Virus record (IMG/VR): IMGVR_UViG_3300035138_000057
Coordinates: 1 to 54,905 of that record
Length of the DNA stretch: 54,905 bases
Origin: a virus
Direction: 5' to 3' (one strand)
In this document: positions 45,394 to 54,898 of the stretch, in pieces
How the letters are laid out: each line of letters opens with the position of its first letter
Numbering within the stretch: the stretch's first letter is position 1
Program-made: the position numbers and the translations under genes
The notes under the pieces: model-generated
What the model saw: the letters and a program-made list of their open reading frames with translations, nothing else
Told to the model about the DNA's origin: nothing
Databases searched by the model: none

Positions 45394-45705
45394 CTACGGA
45401 ACGGTTACCTCGAATTGTCCAGGCGGATCGTAGGTCACGGTGAAGACAGTCTTGCCTGTGTCTGTGTTGCATGTCGCACTGACCACGGTCCGATCGATGC
45501 AGGGATCCATCATGGTTGCGCAGGTTCCCGGCGTTTTTCCATATTCAGTGTCGAAGTCACTGCAGGTAACGTTCTCGATTTTGGCCCAGAAGTCGATGAC
45601 CTGTTGGTTGCTGTTGTTCACAGTCTTGATGAATGTCTTCGGGACATTAGCCGCAATACTGCCAAGCAACAAACCAGAGATCAAAGCAATGATTTTCTCT
45701 GTCAT
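45394..45705 (-). CDS. Small exported cysteine-rich protein
   Basis: A 103-residue protein with a signal-like start (TEKIIALISGLLLGSIAANV) then a body with five cysteines (VTCSDFD, GTCATMMDPC, SATC) and a beta-rich end (GKTVFTVTYDPPGQFEVTV). Cysteines could form disulfides outside the cytoplasm. ATG 45705 with AAGGAGGG. Unknown function. Confidence 0.55.
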   Translation of the reverse strand: MTEKIIALISGLLLGSIAANVPKTFIKTVNNSNQQVIDFWAKIENVTCSDFDTEYGKTPGTCATMMDPCIDRTVVSATCNTDTGKTVFTVTYDPPGQFEVTVP

Positions 45706-45718
45706 GGTAATCCCTCCT

Positions 45719-46996
45719 TTATGGTGACCAGTAGCAAATAACTACTGTCGCTTCCCCAGCTGAAATCGTACTCCAGTCATTATCGACTGTGATAGTAACG
45801 GTTACGCTCTTCGCGGCGTCATGCCAAGCTGTACCTGACGGAACACCCAAATCGACGCCACCTGCATTAGTCGTGTAAACATCAGGAGTGCCTGTGCTAT
45901 ATCGGTCCGGATCAGTACCATCGCCTATTTGCACAGTCGCGGTCGAGTTAGCGCCACCTGCAAACCCTGTCAAGTCGTGCAAGATAGCACGCTGCGCAAC
46001 CGCACCACTCGGAATACCGTTATTCAGAACGAGCGTCCCGACAACACCGCCTCCGTCCACGAAGTCCGCGTAGGATATGGTTTGGTTGATGCAACCGAAA
46101 CCCCCACCGTCGCCGCCAAGAGCGAATCGATTACCGCTAACCAACAGGTTGGCCGGCCCATCCTCTTCGTCATAGATGGCGAGCTCTCCGTCGGTTGTGT
46201 TGCCATCCAGTTGAATGGCTTGGGATCTATCCCCAACGAAGAAGTCCTGATCCCCGTCATTCATAAACCAAATCTCGCCGGTTGTTGTTCTTATCGATAA
46301 CCCAGTGTATGCGGGCTCGTACTCCATGATGTAGTCAAGGCCGCTACCAAGATATACTTCCTCGTTATCCTTAATCCACAAGTGCCCTTCTATGACAACC
46401 CGCCCATCAAAACGGGTTTCCGCGTCCACCTCCATTTTGACGCCTGTGATGTGTACATCATTCGCACCCACGCTGAATCCGGAGGCCGCAGGCGGCCCAA
46501 ACGTCATTTTGGCGTCGGGGTTCGTCACTGACGATGCCCGTAGGACTATCACATTAGCACCAGCGTCCTTGTAGAATTCCAGCGGATCGCACGGCGATCC
46601 CTCGCAGTCTTTCTGGGTAAGCCGTAGTCCATCAGGAGTGCCGCCCGTATCGTGCTCGATGCAAAAGTCATCATCGTCGCCCAGGCACAACGGGATATCG
46701 TCGGGCACCTTGATGCCCGTGGATGTGATGTCTACTACGTCCGCACCACCTGCCACGCAGCGCCACGTGTCTGCTGCCGCGTGCCAGCAGTACGTGTTGG
46801 GATCAGCCCCGTAGTTTCCGTAGAACTTGTTACCAGCGAGATCGGCGTCAGCGACGAACGTTCCGTCGAAGTCCGGCACGGGTAGCGTATCCCCGATCGT
46901 ACCCTGTTGAGCTCGAGCTCCAGCTTCTCTTGACCACAAACCCACAACCGTGGCGATAACGATCGCCGTTACCCAAGTGATCAGCCAACGATTCAT
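45719..46996 (-). CDS. Beta-rich protein with signal peptide, tail-fibre-like body
   Basis: A 425-residue protein starting with a signal or anchor (RWLITWVTAIVIATVVGLW) and an AQQG cleavage-like site. The body is a repetitive beta structure as in tail fibres (VYLGSGLDYIMEYEPAYTGL; IYDEEDGPANLLVSGNRFAL; VVGTLVLNNGIPSG). Fibre proteins rarely have signal peptides; it may be exported to the envelope. ATG 46996 overlaps the previous stop and has GGGAG. Confidence 0.6.
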   Translation of the reverse strand: MNRWLITWVTAIVIATVVGLWSREAGARAQQGTIGDTLPVPDFDGTFVADADLAGNKFYGNYGADPNTYCWHAAADTWRCVAGGADVVDITSTGIKVPDDIPLCLGDDDDFCIEHDTGGTPDGLRLTQKDCEGSPCDPLEFYKDAGANVIVLRASSVTNPDAKMTFGPPAASGFSVGANDVHITGVKMEVDAETRFDGRVVIEGHLWIKDNEEVYLGSGLDYIMEYEPAYTGLSIRTTTGEIWFMNDGDQDFFVGDRSQAIQLDGNTTDGELAIYDEEDGPANLLVSGNRFALGGDGGGFGCINQTISYADFVDGGGVVGTLVLNNGIPSGAVAQRAILHDLTGFAGGANSTATVQIGDGTDPDRYSTGTPDVYTTNAGGVDLGVPSGTAWHDAAKSVTVTITVDNDWSTISAGEATVVICYWSP

Positions 46997-47454
46997 CGCT
47001 GCACTCCCGCTCGCATAGAGATGGACTTCACCAAGTCAGTTCCGTCCGGTGTGCCCAACGCGGCTACAGTACACTGAAAGTACTCCGCGCTGAGCCCGAC
47101 GAGCGACCACCGCAGTGCGCCCGATGCGCTCACCGGGATCCGCAACAGCTGGTTGCTCCCGTCGTAGGTGCCATCCGTCGAGGTTTCCTTGAACGACTGG
47201 TGCGTTCCGAGGGCCGAGGTTGACGGGCCGTCCGCGCAGCTCAACGTCACGTGGGTGACGTTACCGCTCCCGTGCTCGTAGTCCACCCAAACGGTTACCG
47301 TGTCCCAACCTCCGATAGCGATCGGATCGAAGGTCACCGCCGAGGTCAACGGCGCGTCGCTGATCAGCGTTCCGCTCGCCAGCGCTACGTAGTCCGCGTA
47401 AGGTTGCGGGCCCGGACCAGTTGCCAGGACCAACGCCAGTAGAACTGCTCTCAT
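46993..47454 (-). CDS. Exported small beta-rich protein
   Basis: A 153-residue protein with a signal-like N-terminus (MRAVLLALVLATGPGPQPYA) followed by beta-rich sequence (LTSAVTFDPIAIGGWDTVTV; GNVTHVTLSCADGPS; ALRWSLVGLSAEYFQCTV). I chose ATG 47454, preceded by AGGAGGAGG, over the longer ORF from 47505. It is coupled to the next gene by ATGA. A structural or envelope role is possible. Confidence 0.6.
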   Translation of the reverse strand: MRAVLLALVLATGPGPQPYADYVALASGTLISDAPLTSAVTFDPIAIGGWDTVTVWVDYEHGSGNVTHVTLSCADGPSTSALGTHQSFKETSTDGTYDGSNQLLRIPVSASGALRWSLVGLSAEYFQCTVAALGTPDGTDLVKSISMRAGVQR

Positions 47455-47473
47455 AGGCCTCCTCCTGCTTACC

Positions 47474-50239
47474 TTAGAGTTGCACCTGCTGTCCCGCGAA
47501 GTCAATACCCACGGTCTGAGTGGTACCGAAGGCGTGCCTCAGGTAACCTCTGATCTTGTCTCCAGCTAAGAATCGTTGCGGCCCTGAGATGGCGTAAACT
47601 CTCGCGTAGACCGTTGCGCTGGCTGTTCCGTTAGCGATCACTAGGTCGGTCTCGGATCCACCCACCTGCTGGTACGTCAGCTTCGTCATGATCTCGTAAG
47701 CCGTGGCCGACGTGGGAAAGATACCGGCGAAGACGAACGAGTACAACCCATCACGAGGGACCACGTAATAGTCATTCGTCAGATCGAGGTTTCCGCCGTA
47801 GTCAAAACCGTTGTAGGGCGAAGCCGCCTCGATATCAGCTTGCACCCAGGTACCCGTTGCCACGGAGGTGCCAGAAGTGCTAACCCCTTGGAAGGCATCT
47901 AGCTGCCTGACGAGCTCAGCTCGGTCAACGTAGATGTTCGGTGAAACGGATCCCCCGCTGTACGTTCGGTAAACCAGCACTCTCCCGTAACGAGCTGTCG
48001 ACGGAGCCACTACCTGAATGTAGTTCTCCACGTCGTACCAAACGTCAGCTGTAACCGATCCGATGTCGTAGGTGCCGTAGAAACTGCTCAGGGGGGGCGC
48101 TGTTTTGTTGATGTCCTCAAACTCCACCATGACGTAGATCTGCGCGTCGCTGTCCACCGCATCAGAGAGGAACCTAGCCCGCACCTTATACAGATCTCCC
48201 TCGGTCACCGGGAACCACTCCGAAACCGCACCAACCGATGCGGTCGCGACGGCTCTGAAGTGCAGCGAACGACCTCCTGACAGCTGTACCGAGGTCGAGT
48301 AATAGATGTCAGCCGAAGCCCCGTACGACCCATAGTGCTCCGCCCAGCGATCGGGCATGTGCGTAGTGGGGTCCAACGTTTGAGCGTTGAAGTCCGGATT
48401 AAACGTTAGGGTAGCCTTCTCCGACTCGGGGTTCTCGTGGTAGGGGCCCACCAGTTGCGTAGCCACGAGTACTTGCGTACTCGTCGCTGCGACGTTCCCA
48501 GCCTCGTCGATGATGATCAGCTTCGCGTAGTACGTCTGCCCTGGAACGAGCCCTGCGACCTCGAACCGAGTCTGCCTACCCGAACCCTTGAGGTTCGCCG
48601 CCGACGGCGTGAACCCGCTCGAGGTAGCTACATGACACCGGGTGTAAGCCCAATCATCGATCGGCGGATCCATCGTCCGGGGATCGTCGTAAGTCACGAT
48701 GATCCCCATCAGGTTAGATTCGATAGCCACATTGCTCGCTGCTGCGTCCGCGTAGTGGTCCGCCTCCGGAGCGATGCCCGGCAGGGTCTCCAGCTCGAGC
48801 CACCTGCGCAGACCTCCGGACGGCTTCCCACGCACCTCGACCGTAGTCCGGCTAGCTTGTTTGTGGCTAACCGCGTGCACCACGCTGCTCACCGCGAGGT
48901 CCTGGTCCGAATCGAAGTACCGACTCGTCGCGAGCCACCGGTAGAGATCCCCAACCTCCGCCGGCCAGAACAGCGGAAGCACGAACCCCGCGAGCGCCGT
49001 AGGCTCCGCGAGATCCGATAGCGCGGCATCCCCTAACGCGTTCGCTTCGATCAGCGTGTCGATTAGCGAACTGCTGCTCTCTGCGATATCCATCGCGCGC
49101 AGCCCGTACTTGTCCTGCGACGACGTGTCGTTACGGGTAGTCGTGGTCCGGTCGTCCGCGGTTCCGTACGTTACCCGCACCCGGTTCCGGATATCGGCGA
49201 TCGATAAACCTACCTCCGAGAGGTCCGCGATGAAGTCATCGCTGAACTCCTCGTCCGGCGTGGTCTTGCTGCGGTCGGGTTCGTAGAACGTCAGCGCGAA
49301 GGCCGCGAGGTTCGAGTGCCACCGGTACCGCACCTGCCAACCGATCTGTCGCGCGATGTCCTCCTGCAGCGCAGTGAGGAGACGCCGCTTACCTTGTTTG
49401 AACGTCTTCACCAACCAGTCAGGACTGTCGTCCCACGTCCCCCCGTTACGGTAGAGCGGATCGGACAATGTGCCGTTGACAGCGTAGAGCGTCACCCGGC
49501 TCTCCCCCGCGATCCACACCGTGGCGCTCGAACCGGTCGGGATGGTTCTATTAGACGGATTCGAGATCGTGATACTCGTGTTAGGCACGATCGACGCGAT
49601 CTCGAATAAAGGTGCCTCGGTCAAGCCTACGTAGTCCCCCACGTCCACCTCCGACGTGTCCGACGTCGTAACGGTGGTAGTGCCGTTCCACGTGTACGTC
49701 GCGACCAGGGTCTCTAGGTCCTGGCTGTAGTCGTCGAGGAGGTCCTGCATCACGAGCTCAGCGCGTACCCCGGACGCCGTCCCGTACACCCGTTGGGTCT
49801 CCATCCAGGTATCGAGCAGCCGTCCGCCTTGGTCCCGGCCGCGGATCTCGATCGTCGCGCGGTTGATCTTGTAAGCGTCGATCGCTCCTCGGAACACCTC
49901 GTGCCAGTCCGTTGCCTGCGGCTGCACGTCCAGCGGCACCACCGCCATCTCGATCACTACCGGACGGTTCAACACGATCAGCGCTCCGCTAGCGTTGAGC
50001 TTCGAGGCATCGACGAACGGCGAGAGGTTGAGGAAGAACTGCGCCAGCTCGAGCGTTGCCTTGAACTGCACGCACGCCGCGTCGACGCCGTCCTGCACCC
50101 GCACCTCGTGCACCCAGTCGCGTCCCTCGAGGTCCGATAGGTTCACCCAAGTACCTGACCGCAACACCTTCACCCGTGCGTGCGCCGCTCGCTCCTGCTT
50201 GAGGAGCACAGCTAGCTCGTTGGCCGTTACGCTTCTCAC
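47474..50239 (-). CDS. Tail hub / receptor-binding protein with FN3 and C1q-like domains
   Basis: A 921-residue tail tip protein. The N-terminal about 400 residues resemble tail-hub proteins (VNLSDLEGRDWVHEVRVQDG; EVFRGAIDAYKINRATIEIRG). Around 540-610 lies a fibronectin-III-like domain (WAYTRCHVATSSGFTPSAAN; RFEVAGLVPGQTYYAKLIII). A jelly-roll region occupies about 640-770, and the last 140 residues look C1q/TNF-like (PRDGLYSFVFAGIFPTSATA). These are receptor- or glycan-binding parts. GTG 50239 overlaps the previous TGA. Confidence 0.75.
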   Translation of the reverse strand: MRSVTANELAVLLKQERAAHARVKVLRSGTWVNLSDLEGRDWVHEVRVQDGVDAACVQFKATLELAQFFLNLSPFVDASKLNASGALIVLNRPVVIEMAVVPLDVQPQATDWHEVFRGAIDAYKINRATIEIRGRDQGGRLLDTWMETQRVYGTASGVRAELVMQDLLDDYSQDLETLVATYTWNGTTTVTTSDTSEVDVGDYVGLTEAPLFEIASIVPNTSITISNPSNRTIPTGSSATVWIAGESRVTLYAVNGTLSDPLYRNGGTWDDSPDWLVKTFKQGKRRLLTALQEDIARQIGWQVRYRWHSNLAAFALTFYEPDRSKTTPDEEFSDDFIADLSEVGLSIADIRNRVRVTYGTADDRTTTTRNDTSSQDKYGLRAMDIAESSSSLIDTLIEANALGDAALSDLAEPTALAGFVLPLFWPAEVGDLYRWLATSRYFDSDQDLAVSSVVHAVSHKQASRTTVEVRGKPSGGLRRWLELETLPGIAPEADHYADAAASNVAIESNLMGIIVTYDDPRTMDPPIDDWAYTRCHVATSSGFTPSAANLKGSGRQTRFEVAGLVPGQTYYAKLIIIDEAGNVAATSTQVLVATQLVGPYHENPESEKATLTFNPDFNAQTLDPTTHMPDRWAEHYGSYGASADIYYSTSVQLSGGRSLHFRAVATASVGAVSEWFPVTEGDLYKVRARFLSDAVDSDAQIYVMVEFEDINKTAPPLSSFYGTYDIGSVTADVWYDVENYIQVVAPSTARYGRVLVYRTYSGGSVSPNIYVDRAELVRQLDAFQGVSTSGTSVATGTWVQADIEAASPYNGFDYGGNLDLTNDYYVVPRDGLYSFVFAGIFPTSATAYEIMTKLTYQQVGGSETDLVIANGTASATVYARVYAISGPQRFLAGDKIRGYLRHAFGTTQTVGIDFAGQQVQL

Positions 50240-51762
50240 CGCTCCTCCAGCTCGAACGAGAGCCGCTCGAGGTGCACTTGCCAGCTCCCGTCGGCCACCG
50301 CTTGCACGTAGGGACCCCCGGCTAGCTTCCCGATCGCTTCCACCGACAGATCGGTCTCACGGATCGCGTCCCCGTGCACCAGCACCCGCGGAAGCGCTGA
50401 CTGCGCGCGGCCGAACGCGTACCAGTTCGCGATCTGAGCAGCGCTCGCGGCGTAAGGTACGATCAACAGGTCGTCGATCAAACCACCGCTGAACTGTGCA
50501 CCCCCGTAGGTATTACCGATCTTTAAAAAACCAGCTGAAGCTATAGCTGGGATCCCTGCCGGATCGGAGTAATCAACTAGAATACTATCAACATACAACT
50601 CCTTGATGTGCTCAAGCGATGTCGGAGAAGTTCGTAAAACAGCGGTAATCATATGCCATTCCTCGTCATTCCAGATACCGGTATCACTTAACATATCCCA
50701 ATTACCAGCCGACGCATCAGTAGTAATAAAGGAAACATTATCAACTGATGCATCTCTAAATACTACAAAGCTATTAGCGCCGACGGTCGTACCGATGGCA
50801 AATACATACCTAATGTCAGTAGAATTATGATAGAGGCTCCTGGCCCAACAGCTGAAGGTTAGATCACGATAACCACTCAGAACCGATGAATCGTATTCCA
50901 ACACCCCCGCTGCCCGCGAACCGTCCACCCACGAGGTGGGTACTTCGCCTTCCTCGATCTGAAGCCCGTCGCAGTAAAACACGCTAATGGCGTTTCCTAC
51001 CTGCTCCTCGATCTCTAATCGGATGCTACGACAATCGCTTCCCCCGATCGTGATCGTGCAGACGAGCCAGTACCAGGTATCAGCGGTCATCGCTAGGGAG
51101 TACGTCCACGCTCCGGCTGCAGCGTTAGTCACGTCGTACAAACGAATCTTCACCAACTCGTTGTCCGACGGCGCCTTGACGTACACGCTCCCAGAATAGG
51201 TCTTCCCAGCGCTACCCGCACCCGGATCAACTGCAGTGGTATAAGCACCGTCAGTGGGAAAAGACCCGTTCGTGGTCACCTTGAGGGACTTAGTGCCCTG
51301 CCAGTAGTTGCTGGTATCGACGGCGAGCACCGCCGCGTTGATCGCGCTGTACCCCGTGGGGGCGTTCTCCGCATCTCTGGAGTCCGCCCCCAAGATGTTG
51401 GTAGTCGCACGTTCTACAGCCACCGCTCCGGTGTACTTGCTCTCGAGGTACACCGGGGCTCCGTCCGCCGCGGTCCCGCTGCGCAGCGTTCGCACCGCAC
51501 CGCTCTCTGCCGGAAGCCCTTTACCGCTGTAGTCGTCAACGTCGAACGGCCAGCTGTGACCGAGCCCCTGCACGATCGCCTTTACGGCGGTAGCTTCCCC
51601 CCGTAACAACGGAGTGGTCTCCACCTTCCACACACGCTTCTGCGTCAAGCGGTCCACCAAGGGCGTCCCAACCAATCCGTACGCCCGCGAACCGACTTCG
51701 CGCACGCTTTCCTCGAAGCTCGCCACGCTGATCGGCCGGCCGTTGAGCTCTAGAAAACTCAC
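50236..51762 (-). CDS. Distal-tail-like protein with carbohydrate-binding modules
   Basis: A 508-residue protein. The N-terminal about 90 residues and the C-terminal 40 resemble a Dit-type ring domain split by insertions. Residues about 115-270 form a CBM_4_9-like jelly roll (YWQGTKSLKVTTNGSFPTDG; YSGSVYVKAPSDNELVKIRL) and 290-450 a LamG/concanavalin-like domain (LTFSCWARSLYHN; EWHMITAVLRTSP; FSGGLIDDLLIVPYAAS). Inserted CBMs in Dit add host binding. The LamG segment is AT-richer than the rest. GTG 51762 overlaps the tape measure TGA. Confidence 0.75.
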   Translation of the reverse strand: MSFLELNGRPISVASFEESVREVGSRAYGLVGTPLVDRLTQKRVWKVETTPLLRGEATAVKAIVQGLGHSWPFDVDDYSGKGLPAESGAVRTLRSGTAADGAPVYLESKYTGAVAVERATTNILGADSRDAENAPTGYSAINAAVLAVDTSNYWQGTKSLKVTTNGSFPTDGAYTTAVDPGAGSAGKTYSGSVYVKAPSDNELVKIRLYDVTNAAAGAWTYSLAMTADTWYWLVCTITIGGSDCRSIRLEIEEQVGNAISVFYCDGLQIEEGEVPTSWVDGSRAAGVLEYDSSVLSGYRDLTFSCWARSLYHNSTDIRYVFAIGTTVGANSFVVFRDASVDNVSFITTDASAGNWDMLSDTGIWNDEEWHMITAVLRTSPTSLEHIKELYVDSILVDYSDPAGIPAIASAGFLKIGNTYGGAQFSGGLIDDLLIVPYAASAAQIANWYAFGRAQSALPRVLVHGDAIRETDLSVEAIGKLAGGPYVQAVADGSWQVHLERLSFELEER

Positions 51763-54611
51763 TTTGATACGCTCCGTGGTGCTCCTATCACCGTTGTACC
51801 CCGTTCCCCGAAGTTCCGATTGCGCGCCGCTGCCGCCAATCGGTCCGCCGCCTCCTCAGGATCACTGACCTGCACGATGATCGTAGCACCCTCAAAGGGT
51901 GCCGAACCCCCACCTGCGCCAGCCACCGCCGCGGGCACCACGTCCTCACCGACAATCGCTCCGAAGCGAGCCGAAGCTACCTTGAAGACGTCGGGTACGT
52001 TGCCCAACGAGGCGTTGACCTCCTTCACGGTGGAGTTCAGGTCACCCATCGACGACGTGCTCTCGTCCACCGCCTCGGTGTTATCCTCGACTGAGCTCGT
52101 CGCCTCATCGTAGGCGGACGACGTGTCGTACATGTTTATCTTTGATCTCCGCAGAGCACGTGCTGCTCCGCCAGAGAAGATACCCACTATCTTGGCAACG
52201 ATCTCGATCAAGGTGTTCCAGATCTTGGCCACCACCGACATGATCGCATGAAGAATCTTCCCCACCACCATCAGCACACGACCTACCAAATCAATTATTG
52301 GAATCAACAGCTTGAGAATTGAAAACAGACCTAACAACGGCGTCAGGATGTTACCCAAAGCGGCGATCACCGGGCCGAGCGCGTTGAAGAAAGGCTCAAG
52401 CACCTTCACCAAAACACCAAAGATCCTCGCCCCGACCTTCAGAAGTGTCTTGAAAGCTTTTGACTCCTTGAACAACGACGTAAAAGCTGCGGCTGCAGCA
52501 CCCCAGACACCACCCTTAGTAAAACCTTCCACGGTACTCGTGATCAGTTCCCCGGCGCTCCCAAGCGAGTCCACCACCGAGTTAACCATACCCCCTGCAG
52601 CGCCCATAACTTTCGCAGGGCCTTCCCCCCTCGCCTCACCTTCGGACACAGCTGCTTTGAGCTCGAGGTCCGCCGACGCTTGCCTGAATGCATCAGCCAT
52701 CGCAGCGCTTAACTCTGAAACCATCATACCACGATCTACCTTGCCACCAGGAGCACCAGGCACCGTTGCCATCGCAGGTGCAGTAGCTGCAGCGAGCTGC
52801 GCAGGCATGTCGAAGGCATCCTGCATCAATTCGTCGAAAGTGGCGGTAAACAAACTCTTGATCGTCGCGAAACCGTCCTTGAACGAATCCACGAAGAACC
52901 CACCAATGGTTTTCGCCCCCTCAGCCAGGTCGTCGACGTAGTACCCAAACACCTCACCCGCATCGCTGAAAGCATCACCCAGAACCTTGCCTATATCCTT
53001 CGCCTTGTCCTTCACGTCGTCGAACAACTCATCGGCGGTCGTAGGCAGCTGGATGTCGATCTTCCCCATGGTGATCTTCTCGATCGCGGTGGTCACCCAA
53101 CCCAGACCCTTCAAGGCCATGTTGACCATTTCCTTAACCACGATCACCACCCACTTCTTTACGAAGACAAAGGCTTCGTAGATCTTCTGCGCAATTGTCT
53201 TCGTCGTATCCACGAAGCTCATCACGATCGTTCTAATATAACCGAAGTCAGCTTTCCACGCCTTTTTCAGCAACCCAACATAGAGGATCACTCCAGCGAT
53301 GGCTCCTACCACCACCCCAATTGCCACGACAACAGGCCAGAACGCAGCAGTGATAGCTGCGCCAACACCTGTAGCCACGGTGCCCAGAAAAGCGAAGCCG
53401 GTAGCTAACCCTGGGATCGCCAGCCCCACTAAAGCCAGCACCGCGGTCAGCCCAGCTACCGCAGCCGTCACCCCTCCTAAGATCACAGCCGCGACCTTCC
53501 ACCCCTTGCCTAGATCTTGAAACCAACCGATCGCCGCGCGGGCCCATTCGTTCAGCTTCCGCGCTGCGGGCATGAGGATCTCCCCGATCTCGATCGCGAG
53601 TCGTTCCACCTGGCTCCCCAGGATCAGCATCTGCCCTGAGAACGTTTTCATCTCCGCCTCGGCGATCCGCTTCGCAATGCCACCTGAGTCCTCGAGCTTG
53701 GTGATCAACTGATCCAAGGCGTCCGAACCCATACCGATCAACGCAGCCATACCGGGACCAGCGCGCAGCCCGAAGATCTGCATGATGGCTCCGGTGTTCG
53801 CCGCGTGTGGTTCGAGACGTTTGATGATCTCAGTCATGCCGAGCAGCTTGCCGCTCGAGTCCGTGAGCTTCACCCCGAGCGAGGCCAGCGCGTCCCGAAC
53901 CTCGGCCGAGGGGTTGAGCAGCCGCGCGAACGCGCCTCGCAACGTAGTACCAGCCATGCTTCCTTGGATACCTGCGTTACCCAGCAACGCGATCGAAGCC
54001 GCGGTGTCCTCAAAACTTATCCCGGCGCTCTTTGCCACCGGACCGACGTACTTGAAAGCCGACCCCAGCTGCGCGACGTCAACGTTCGCGCTGGTGATCG
54101 CCTTTACCATTACGTCAACGCTCCCTCCCAACTGCTCCGTGCTCTGCCCGAACCCCGCCATGATGTTCGTAACGATGTCCGCCGCGGAGCCCAGGTCGAT
54201 CGCTCCGGCCGCAGCGAGATCCAATACGTGCGGCATTCCCCCCACGATTTGATTGGTCTTCATACCAGCCATCGCCATGAACTGCATACCCTGCGACACC
54301 TGCACCGCAGTGTACTTCGTCCCCGACGCGAGGTCGAGTGCACTCTGTCGCAGACGTCCGAACTCCTGCGTCGTAGCCTGCGACACCGCGCGCACGCGAG
54401 TCATCCCCGCCTCGAACTGCGACGCGGTTCGTAGAGCCTTAACCCCCACAGCTGTCAACGCACCACTTAGGACCCCGGCTCCGACGGCAACCTTGGTGAG
54501 CTGACCTTTCATTGCGTCCAGCTGAGCTACGGATCCCTTCATCGACGTAGCGAACTGCGCAGCGTCCGCCCGCAGCTTAACTACTAAGGTGCCTAGAACC
54601 GTAGCCCCCAC
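51759..54611 (-). CDS. Tape measure protein (TP901 family)
   Basis: The 950-residue protein shows TP901-type tape measure motifs at about residues 64-250 (ASQFEAGMTRVRAVSQATTQ; ALDLASGTKYTAVQVSQGMQ; GISFEDTAASIALLGNAGIQ), membrane-like segments at about 372-448 and 750-815, and coiled regions. At roughly 0.15 nm per residue the tail would be about 140 nm. It sets tail length and exits first at infection. GTG 54611 overlaps the chaperone TAG by one base. Confidence 0.92.
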   Translation of the reverse strand: MGATVLGTLVVKLRADAAQFATSMKGSVAQLDAMKGQLTKVAVGAGVLSGALTAVGVKALRTASQFEAGMTRVRAVSQATTQEFGRLRQSALDLASGTKYTAVQVSQGMQFMAMAGMKTNQIVGGMPHVLDLAAAGAIDLGSAADIVTNIMAGFGQSTEQLGGSVDVMVKAITSANVDVAQLGSAFKYVGPVAKSAGISFEDTAASIALLGNAGIQGSMAGTTLRGAFARLLNPSAEVRDALASLGVKLTDSSGKLLGMTEIIKRLEPHAANTGAIMQIFGLRAGPGMAALIGMGSDALDQLITKLEDSGGIAKRIAEAEMKTFSGQMLILGSQVERLAIEIGEILMPAARKLNEWARAAIGWFQDLGKGWKVAAVILGGVTAAVAGLTAVLALVGLAIPGLATGFAFLGTVATGVGAAITAAFWPVVVAIGVVVGAIAGVILYVGLLKKAWKADFGYIRTIVMSFVDTTKTIAQKIYEAFVFVKKWVVIVVKEMVNMALKGLGWVTTAIEKITMGKIDIQLPTTADELFDDVKDKAKDIGKVLGDAFSDAGEVFGYYVDDLAEGAKTIGGFFVDSFKDGFATIKSLFTATFDELMQDAFDMPAQLAAATAPAMATVPGAPGGKVDRGMMVSELSAAMADAFRQASADLELKAAVSEGEARGEGPAKVMGAAGGMVNSVVDSLGSAGELITSTVEGFTKGGVWGAAAAAFTSLFKESKAFKTLLKVGARIFGVLVKVLEPFFNALGPVIAALGNILTPLLGLFSILKLLIPIIDLVGRVLMVVGKILHAIMSVVAKIWNTLIEIVAKIVGIFSGGAARALRRSKINMYDTSSAYDEATSSVEDNTEAVDESTSSMGDLNSTVKEVNASLGNVPDVFKVASARFGAIVGEDVVPAAVAGAGGGSAPFEGATIIVQVSDPEEAADRLAAAARNRNFGERGTTVIGAPRSVSK

Positions 54612-54898
54612 TACCTACCTCGCTCCCGCTTTTGCTGAAAGTACTCCGTGATCTCCTGCCTAGTCATTTCATGTGAGAAGCTCTTACAACCCATGAGGCG
54701 GTTGACGGTGATCCTGGGACCCTTCGCCCCCAGGCAACCCCGCATGTAATTCATGAGGTTGGCCTGCAGCTCGCATAACCACAACCGCTGGCGGTGCAAA
54801 CCACGGTTGAAAGCTCTTACCACGAGCTGCACCTCGACAGGAGTCAGGTCCCAGATCTCGTCGATGCTTAGACCTGCCTCGAGCCCCAGCAAGGTCAA
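54611..54898 (-). CDS. Tail assembly chaperone second ORF (gpT-like)
   Basis: A 95-residue frame that is the downstream part of the tail chaperone pair, between gpG-like and tape measure. It is helical with IDEIWDLTPVEVQLVVRAFN and LWLCELQANLMNYMRGCLGA. TTG 54898 overlaps the TGA of the first ORF (unit position 231-229). In most phages the second part is made only by -1 frameshift, and upstream the same frame stays open through a coding-like peptide, so the main product is probably a G-T fusion. The start TTG is a coordinate convention. Confidence 0.8.
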   Translation of the reverse strand: MTLLGLEAGLSIDEIWDLTPVEVQLVVRAFNRGLHRQRLWLCELQANLMNYMRGCLGAKGPRITVNRLMGCKSFSHEMTRQEITEYFQQKRERGR

